DNA of 64,000 nt. Origin: Panulirus ornatus. Its lineage: Eukaryota; Arthropoda; Malacostraca; Decapoda; Palinuridae. Position 1 is the first letter of the stretch; each line of letters begins with the position of its first letter. The DNA is taken from positions 58,908,290 through 58,972,289 of the forward strand of contig NC_092238.1 of the NCBI RefSeq assembly GCF_036320965.1, read 5' to 3'. A program made the position numbers and the translations under genes. The notes under the pieces are model-generated. The model was given only the letters and a program-made list of their open reading frames with translations, was not told the DNA's origin and did no database searches. Below, piece by piece: positions 55,871 through 64,000 of the stretch.

Positions 55871-57775
55871 ATGAAATATTAATCTTACTTATTTGTTTTT
55901 ATACTTTGTCGCTCTGTCCCGCGTTAGCGAGGTAGCGCAAGTAAACAGACGAAAGAATGGCCAACCCAACCAGAGACACATGTATATACATAAACGTCAA
56001 AACATGCTCATATACATACCTATACATTCTAACGTATAAACATATTTATATGTATACACAGACATATGCATATATACACATGTACATAATTCACACTTCC
56101 TGCCTTTATTCATTCCCGTCGCCACCCCGCCACACATGAAATTACAACCCCCTGCCCCCGAAAGCGAGCTAAGTAGTGCTAGGAAAAGACAAGAAAGGCC
56201 ACATTCGTTTACATTCAGTTTCTTTCTGCCATATAAACCACACCTCCCTTTCCAGATCCACGCCACATAAAAATTTCCATGGTTTACCCCAGACGCTTCA
56301 CATGCCTTGGTTCAATGCATTGACAGTACGTTCTAATTCACTCTATTCCTTGCACGCCTTTCATCCTCCCGCAGTTTCAGGTCCCGATCGCTCAAAATCT
56401 TTTTCACTCCATCTTTCCACCTCCAGTTTGGTCTCCCACTTCTCCTCGTTCCCTCCACCTCTCACACATATGTCCTGTTTGTCAACCTTTCCTCACTCAT
56501 TCTCTCCATGTGACCAAACCATTTGAATACATCCTCTTTTGCTATCTCAACCACACTCTTTTTATTACCACACATCTCTCTCACCCTTCCATTCCTTACT
56601 CGATCAAACTACCTCACACCACATATTGTCCTCAAACATCTCACTTCCAACACATCCACCCTCTTCCGCAAAACTCTATCCATAGCCCACGCCTCGCAAC
56701 CATATAACATTGTTGGAACCACTATTCCTTCAAACATACCCATTTTTGCTTTTTGAGATAATGTTTTCGCCTTCCACACATTTTTCAACGCCTCCAGAAC
56801 TTTCACCCCCTCCCCCACCCTGTGAGTCACTTCCGCTTCCATGGTTTATCCGCTGCCAAATCCACTCCCAGATATCTAAAACGATTCACTTCCTCCAGTG
56901 TTTCTCCATTCAAACTTACCTCCCAGTTGACTTGTCCCTCAACCTATCCGTACCAAATAACATTGCTCTAATTCACATATACTCTCAGCTTTCCTCTTTC
57001 ACACACTTTACCAAACTCAGTCACCAGCTTCTGCAGTTTCTCACTCGAATCTGCCAGCAGCGTTGTATCATCTGCTATATCATGAATCACTTCACAAGCT
57101 GTCTCATCTACAGCAGACTGCATACTTGCCCCTCTCTCCAAAACTCTTACATTCACCTCTCTTACAGCCCCATACATAAACAAATCAAATAACCATGAAA
57201 ACATCACGCACCACTGCCGCAAATCGACATTCAGTGCGAACCAATCCCTTTCCTCTCTTCCTACTCTTACATATGCCTCAATTCCTCGATAAAAACGTTT
57301 CACTGCTTCTAGCAACTTGCCTTCCACACCATATATTCTTAATACCTTACACAGAGCATCTCTATCAACTCTATCATATGCCTTCTCCAGATCCATAAAT
57401 GCTACATGCAAATCCATTTGTTTTTCTATTTCTCACATATATTCTTCAGAACAAACACCTGATCCACACATATTCTGCCACTTTTGAAACCACATTGCAT
57501 TTCCCCAATCTGATGCTATGTACATGCCTTCTCCTTCTCAGTCATGACCGTCCTATATGATTTCCCAGGAATATTCAACAAACTTATACCTCTGTAATTT
57601 GAGCACTCAACTTTATCCCCTTTACCTTTGTACATTGGCACTATGCATGCATTCCGTTAATCCTCAGGTACCTCACCATGAGCCGTACATACATTGAAAA
57701 TCCTTACAAACCAGTCAACAACACAGTCACCACCTTTTTTAATAAATTCCACTGCAGTACCATCGAAAACCTACC
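55871..57775 (-). mobile_element. RTE-like LINE, degraded, long tail
   Basis: Minus strand. Tail 55890-56330, C-terminus (56609-56842 open), RT 56968-57417 ([11 protein letters not shown]; motif C reads IADDTTLLADS), fingers to DGTAVEFIKK near 57740. The tail meets the plus-strand LINE tail at about 55871-55890 with almost no AT array. Confidence 0.86.
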
Positions 57776-57852
57776 TCTTCCCAGTCTCTTTCCCCTGTTC
57801 TTTTCCTCTCACCAACCCATGACTTTCGTCAAAAAACATTCCCAAACCACTC
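57776..57852 (-). mobile_element. LINE EN fragment joined by internal deletion
   Basis: Minus-strand sequence of the EN segment around FGNVF...SWVGERKRTGE, the same region as 48990-49055. It is joined to the RT fingers at about 57775, so the linker and much of EN are missing from this copy. Confidence 0.7.
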
Positions 57853-60165
57853 TATCCCCTAGCGATAGGGGAAAAAGAATACCTCCCACGCATTCCCTAC
57901 ATGTCGTAGAAGGCGACTAAAGGGGACGGGAGTGGGGGGCTAGAAACCCTCCCATCCTTGTACTTTAACTTTCTAAAAGGAGAAACAGAAGAAGGACTCA
58001 CGCAGAGAGTGCTAATCCTCCTCGAAAGCTCAGACAGGGGTATCTAAATGTGTGCGGATGTAACCAAGATGAGAAAAAAGGAGAGATAGGTCGTATGTTT
58101 GAAGAAAGGAACCTGGACGTTTTGGCTCTGAGTGAAACGAAGCTCAAGAATAAAGGGGAAGAGTGGTTTGGGAATGTCTTGGGAATAAAGTCAAGGGTTA
58201 GTGAGAGGACAAGAGCAAGGGAAGGAGTAGCACTACTCCTGAAACAGGAATGGTGGGAGTATGTGATAGAGTGTAAGAAAGTAAACTCTAGATTGATACG
58301 TGTAAAACTGAAAGTGGATAGAGAGAGATGGGTGATTATCGGTACATATGCACCTGGGCATGAGAAGATGATCATGAGAGGCAAGTGTTTTGGGAGCAGC
58401 TGAGTGAGTGTGTTAGTAGCTTTGATGCACGAGACTGGGTTATAGTGATGGGTGATTTGAATGCAAAGGTGAGTAATGTGGCAGTTGAGGAAATAATTGG
58501 CGTACATGGAGTATTCAGCGTTGTGAATGGAAATGGTGAAGAGCTTGTAGATTTATGTGCTGAAAAATGACTGGTGATTGAGAATATCTGGTTTAAAAAG
58601 AGAGATATACCTAAGTAAACATATAGAAGTAGGAGAGATGTGCTAATTGATAGGTGCGCAAAAGAGAGACATGTGGATATTAATGTGCTGAGAAGTGCAA
58701 CTGGAAAGATGTCAGATCTTGTAGAGGCGAAGGTTTAGATTTATAGAGGTTTTCAGAAAAGAAGAGAGAATGCTGGGGTGAAGAGAGTGGTGAGAGTAAG
58801 TGAGCTTGGGAAGGAGACTTGTGTGAGGAAGTACCAGGAGAGATTGAGTGCAGAATGGATAAAGGTGAGAACAAAGGACGTAAGGGGTGTTGGGGAGGAA
58901 TGGGATGTATTTAGGGAAGAAGTGATGGTTTGCGCAAAATATACTTATGGCATGAGAAGCGTTGGAGGTGGGCAGATAGAAAAGGTAGTGAGTGGTGGGA
59001 TGAAGAAGACAGATTATTAGTGAAAGAGAAGAGAGAGGCATTCGGACCATTTTTGCAGGGAAATAATGCAAATGAGTGGGAGATGTATAAAAGAAAGAGG
59101 CAGGAGGTCAAGGGAAAGGTGTAAGAGTTGAAAAAGATGCCAAAGGAGAGTTGGGGTGAGAGAGTATCATTAAATTTCAGGGCGAATAAAAAAATGTTTT
59201 GGAAGGAGGTAGATAATGTGCGTAAGACAAGGGAACAAATAAGAACATCAGTGAAGGGGGCTAATGGGGAGGTGATCACAATGAGTGCTGATATGAGAAG
59301 GAAATAGAGTGAGTATTTTGATGGTTTATTAGTGTTTGGTGATAGAGTGGTAAATATAGGGTATTTTGGTCGAAGTGGTGTGCAAAGTGAGAGGTTTAGG
59401 GAGAATGATTTGTTAAAAAAGAAGAGGTATTAAAAACTTTATGGAAGATGAAAGCCGGCAAGGCAGCGGGTTTGGATGGTATTGCAGTGGAATTTATCAA
59501 CAAAGGAGGTGATTCTATTATTGACTGATTGGTAAGTATTAATGGATCTGGAGAAGGCATACGATAAAGTTGATAGAGATGCTCTGTGGAAGGTATTTAT
59601 AATATATGATGTGGGAGGCAAGTTGTTAGAATCAGTGAAAAGATTTATCGAGGATGTAAGGCGTGTGTACGTGTAGGAAGAGAAGAAAGTGATTGGTTGT
59701 TAATGAACGTTGGTTTGCGGCAGGGGTGCGTGATATCTCTATGGTTGTTTAATTTATTTAAGGATGGGTTGATAGGCAGGTGAATGCAAGAGCTTTGGAA
59801 AGAGGGGCAAGTATGCAGTCTCTTGTGGATGAGAGAGCTTGGGAAGTGAGTCAGTTGTTGTTCGCTGATGATACACGGCTGGTGGCTGATTCGGGTGAGA
59901 AATTGCAGAAGCTGGTGACTGTGCTTGGTAAAGTGTGTGAAAGAAGAAAGCTAAGAGGAAACGTGAAGAAGAGCAAGGTTATTAGGTACAGTAGGGTTGA
60001 GGGACAAGTCAATTGGGAGGTAAGTTTGAATGGAGAAAAACTGGACGAAGTGAAGTGTTTTAGATATCTGGGAGTGGATTTGGCAGCGGATGGAACCATG
60101 GAGGGGGAAGTGAATCATAGGGTGGAGGAGGGGGCGAAAATTCTGGGAGCGTTGAAGAATGTGTG
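57853..60165 (+). mobile_element. RTE-like LINE with 5' UTR, internally deleted RT
   Basis: 5' UTR 57853-58049 with the palindrome ATCCCCTAGCGATAGGGGA and the core GTCGTAGAAGGCGACTAAAG. EN 58050-58740 (DVLALSETKL, GTYAPGHEK, VIVMGDLNAKVSN), linker to 59400, AVEFINKGG fingers, then a jump near 59535 to [19 protein letters not shown] continues with motif C as FADDTRLVADS and ends near KNVW at 60165, where a SINE 3' half follows. Several frameshifts. Confidence 0.88.
58050..58570 (+). pseudogene. LINE APE-type endonuclease fragment
   Basis: Two frames, 58050-58403 and 58385-58570, split by a small deletion near 58370 (GHEKMIMRG against GHEKKDHERQ). Catalytic E in LSETKL and the D and N of GDLNA are present. 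The D of VLIDRR is preserved further on (58640), but a deletion removes the KYTYV...RALLD stretch. Ends at a TGA in CAEK*LVI. Confidence 0.8.
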
Positions 60166-60302
60166 GAAAGAAGGAACTGCGAAAGGGGACGAGCGAGGAC
60201 ACTCCCTCAAAGGCTCATTCCTCTGTTTATACCGCTACCTCACTAACGTGGAAAACGGCGAATAGCAATAAAGAAAAAAAAACTTGGAAAAAAAGAGAAA
60301 AA
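60166..60302 (+). mobile_element. SINE 3' half
   Basis: GAGGACACTCCCTCAAAGGC, then TACCGCTACCTCACTAACGT and GGCGAATAGCAATAAAGAAA. It directly follows the truncated LINE, so the combined 3' end looks like a LINE with a SINE tail. Confidence 0.75.
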
Positions 60303-60544
<242 letters not shown>

Positions 60545-60680
60545 TCTTTTTCTTTTCTTTAAACTATTCGCCATTTCCCGCGCTAGCAAGGTAGCGTTGA
60601 GAACAGAGGACTGGGCCTTTGAGGGAATATCCTCACCTGGCCCCCTTCTCTGTTCCTTCTTTTGGAAAATAAAAAAAAAA
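60545..60680 (-). mobile_element. SINE 3' half
   Basis: Minus-strand second half of the SINE (TTTGGAAAAGAAGG reverse complement to GCGAATAG), stopping in its A/T-rich middle and passing into AT repeats. Confidence 0.85.
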
Positions 60681-60683
60681 ATA

Positions 60684-60763
<80 letters not shown>
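60681..60763. repeat. (AT)n microsatellite
   Basis: About 80 bp of AT between a SINE half and a complete SINE. Confidence 0.95.
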
Positions 60764-60767
<4 letters not shown>

Positions 60768-61026
60768 CCCTGGGGATAGGGGAGAAAGAATACTTCCCAC
60801 GTATTCCCTGCGTGTCGTAGAAGGCGACTAAAAGGGAAGGGAGCGGGGGGCTGGAAATCCTCCCCTCTCGTTTTTTTTTTTTTATTTTTTTTTTTTTTCC
60901 AAAAGAAGGAACAGAGAAGGGGGCCAGGTGAGGATATTCCCTCAAGGGCCCGGTCCTCTGTTCTTGGCGCTGCCTCGCTGATGCGGGAGGTGGCGAATAG
61001 TATGAAAAAAAAAAAAAAAAAAAAAG
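60764..61026 (+). mobile_element. LINE-derived SINE
   Basis: Complete plus copy: ACCCTGGGGATAGGGGAGAA, CGTGTCGTAGAAGGCGACTA, an expanded T tract of about 30 bp, GGCGCTGCCTCGCTGATGCG, then GCGAATAGTATGAAAA with a long A run. Confidence 0.92.
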
Positions 61027-61372
<346 letters not shown>

Positions 61373-61373
61373 A

Positions 61374-61850
<477 letters not shown>

Positions 61851-61863
61851 GCTTGCCTTTGCG

Positions 61864-61865
<2 letters not shown>

Positions 61866-61897
<32 letters not shown>
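61866..61897. repeat. (GT)n microsatellite
   Basis: About 32 bp of GT repeats at the edge of unique DNA. Confidence 0.95.
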
Positions 61898-63335
61898 AGG
61901 CATGCAGCTGTGGGAGGGTGGACGTTGTGCATGAACTAAACCCGGTTCATTATCGAACTTCCCGAGCTCTCTGGTCCTGCCTACAACCTGACCCCAGCTC
62001 TGAACTAACCTGTACGGCGCGTCTACATAGCTGTTATATCTGTGTTTGTACTGGAGTTTAGCACATAGATTCAGCGTAAAATATTACCAAATTCGTTTTT
62101 GGCATTAAAGGAAAATTATTGGGCTTATTAATGGGCATATATATCTCTAGTTTACGAACTTCGTTTGGATGGACTTTCTGGTTCGTTATGGGACACAAAT
62201 ATCCTTACTGTTTATTTCGGACTGAAAACGTCCAAGCTTATTAATCCATACCACGAACTGCCATATATCATTATATTATATCTGTGTGAAATTTTAATTT
62301 AACATATTTCTATTTTCATATTTAGCAAATTTTCGCCTGTTCTGAGGGGATTAGCATTCATATGTGCATTTTTCTTCTCCATCTACTTCTAAGGGTTAGA
62401 AAGGAAAAAGAAAAAAATATAAAAAATTTCATAAAGCATAGCACACAAATTTCTATAGGATTTAGATTTATGTTATTTGCATTTCATGGTACTGCGTGCA
62501 TAAAGTCACAAGCAACAAGAAAAAAAATATATTGTTCAGATTTTCCGAGTCATTTTTCATTTTCGCAGCAAAACACGTTTGGAATTTATTGTGTACGCCT
62601 CCCATGCTGTGGGCGGTGCAGCAGAACGTGATACACAGCGCACAACGTACAGGATCTGGGGCACAGGTGTATGTCATCCTCCATGAGTTAATGAGGAACA
62701 CCAATTCCTATTTTCACCTTGAGCTGCATAACCTTCGAGTAATATAATCTATTACAAGATTTCTAAATTCCTGACTCTACCAAGGGAGCCGATAAGGGAG
62801 ACATATAACCGTAAGGAGACTAGAAGGCACCAATTAATAGTCCTCGAGAAATCAAGATAGACCAAGGAAGACACTGATGGGTAAAGTATGCCCAGGAAAT
62901 GCCAACGGAGCCTCGGAGAAGGATGATTGACCAGATGAAACGGGGTGGGAGTGGATATGGATTTGGATCGAGGAAACGAAATACCATGAGAATACAGGCA
63001 ATAGTAACAACCATGGGACAAATGGAACTGATAGAAATTAAGAGAAAAGGTCACTCAGATATAAAAGGGGGGACTATGCAAGACAATAGCTAAGAAAGCA
63101 GGAAAAGGAATTATGCATGAAAACTATTATCTCGTAAACATAGGCAATGATTCCCGTCAACGCGTTGTTGGTGTAACATTGGCCTTACTATTAGCTATAA
63201 AAACGATTAACATTAACAACGGAAGTAAACAAAAAATGAGCATAACAATAGATTTGATATCTGTAAATCTTAGCCTAATAAAAGCATACTAAAGAGATCT
63301 ACTGCTAAGAGAGAAGAGTCCCATATTACTTAACA
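61898..63335. other. Unique sequence, no gene recognised
   Basis: About 1.4 kb of non-TE DNA. The longest frames (62752-63054 minus, 62362-62631 plus, 62899-63093 plus) are under 105 codons and match nothing I know. A stretch near 63105-63290 can be read as HENYYLVNIGNDSRQRVVG and onward without an early stop, but without a start or context. Confidence 0.5.
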
Positions 63336-63918
63336 AAAAGTGTGGTTTCAAAAGTGGTAAAGGGTGTGTGGATAAGGTGTTTACTTCGAAGAACGTCTGT
63401 GAAAAATATTCAGAAAAAACAGATGGATTTGTATGTAGCATTTACGGATCTGGAGAAGGCATATGATAGGGTTGATAGAGATGCTTTGTGGAAGGTAGTA
63501 AGAGTATACTGTGTGGTTGCTAGAAGTAGTGAAAAGTTTTTATCAAGGATGCAAGGCATGTGTACGAGTAGGAAGAGAGGAAAGTGATTGGTTCCCAAGG
63601 AAAGTCAATTTGCGGCAGAGGTGCGTGATGTCTCCATGGCTGTTAAATTTGTTTATGGATGGAGTTGTTAAAGAGGTGAATGCAAGAGTTTTGAAGAAAG
63701 GGGCAAGTATGCATTCTATTGTGGCTGAGAGGGCTTGGGAAGTGAGTCAGTTGTTTCATCGCTGATGATGCAGGGTTGGTGGCTGATTCAGGTGAGAAAA
63801 AGCAGATGTTGTTGACTGACTTTAGTAAAGTATGTGAAAGCAGATAGTTAAGAATAAATGTGAATAAGAGAGACGTTATTAAGTTCAGTAGGGTTGATGG
63901 ACAAGTTAATTGGGAGGT
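63336..63918 (+). mobile_element. RTE-like LINE RT fragment
   Basis: Starts at KCGFKSGKGCVDKVF-like sequence, then [17 protein letters not shown] (motif A), LRQRCVMSPWLLNLFMDG (motif B), a shifted motif C (ADDAGLVADS after a 1-bp insertion near 63760) and NVNKRDVIKFSR. Open pieces at 63342-63587 and 63511-63765. It stops at GTTAATTGGGAGGT and folds back. Confidence 0.85.
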
Positions 63919-64000
63919 TTTTCTACATTCAAACTTACCTCCAAATTGACTTGTCCCTCAACCTTACTGAACCTAATAACCTTGCTCTTATTCACATTTA
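63919..64000 (-). mobile_element. RTE-like LINE RT fragment, inverted, running off the window
   Basis: Minus-strand sequence of the same RT segment ([24 protein letters not shown]) that ends the plus-strand piece. The arms 63856-63918 and 63937-64000 are near reverse complements with a loop of about 17 bp. Confidence 0.8.

Overview
The window looks like repeat-dense, AT-microsatellite-rich genomic DNA from a eukaryote, most likely an arthropod. A decapod crustacean is my best guess, from the combination of very long (AT)n, (GA)n and (CT)n arrays, RTE-like LINEs and Penelope-like elements. I recognise no intact host gene. Nearly every sizeable open frame is either retrotransposon coding sequence, its antisense shadow, or a translation of tandem repeats.

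Three mobile families account for most of it. (1) An RTE-like non-LTR retrotransposon of about 3.5 kb: a 5' UTR, then one ORF with an APE-type endonuclease (EN), a linker, a reverse transcriptase (RT) and a C-terminal domain with a KWFGHMERM motif, then a 3' UTR ending in a GC-rich hairpin and an (AT)n tail. Its copies carry either a long or a short 3' UTR. (2) A roughly 235-bp non-autonomous element (called SINE here) made from the LINE's 5' UTR joined to the LINE's 3' tail. (3) A Penelope-like element (PLE) with an RT and a GIY-YIG endonuclease, whose 3' end holds a hammerhead-ribozyme-like motif.

Layout: 0-3.0 kb, a LINE 3' end and two minus-strand PLE remnants. 3.05-3.65 kb, unique. 3.65-10.1 kb, a minisatellite with a 21-bp unit. 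10.7-11.65 kb, a minisatellite with a 26-bp unit. 11.75-12.16 kb, GGT/GAT repeats. 12.2-14.0 kb, unique sequence with (GA)n and (CT)n arrays, two of which form an inverted repeat. 14.0-20.5 kb, LINE pieces in alternating orientation, including a tandemly repeated composite. 18.5-30.3 kb, a tandem duplication of about 5.8 kb that carries one PLE per unit; the start of the second unit is dense in small indels and may be poorly polished assembly. 29.4-38.9 kb, more LINE and SINE copies interrupted by two 100-N gaps. 39.0-41.8 kb, mostly unique. 41.9-60.2 kb, nested and inverted LINE copies, including the best-preserved one at 46.06-49.28 kb. 60.2-61.65 kb, a cluster of inverted SINEs. 61.9-63.3 kb, unique. 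63.3-64 kb, a LINE fold-back.

How the parts relate: the LINE and SINE end in AT repeats, and new copies appear to land in those AT arrays in either orientation. This builds head-to-tail and tail-to-tail chains. Recombination between copies then produced the tandem duplications, hybrid LINEs and internal deletions. All copies seen here are broken, so the window shows a decaying transposon nest rather than an active locus.
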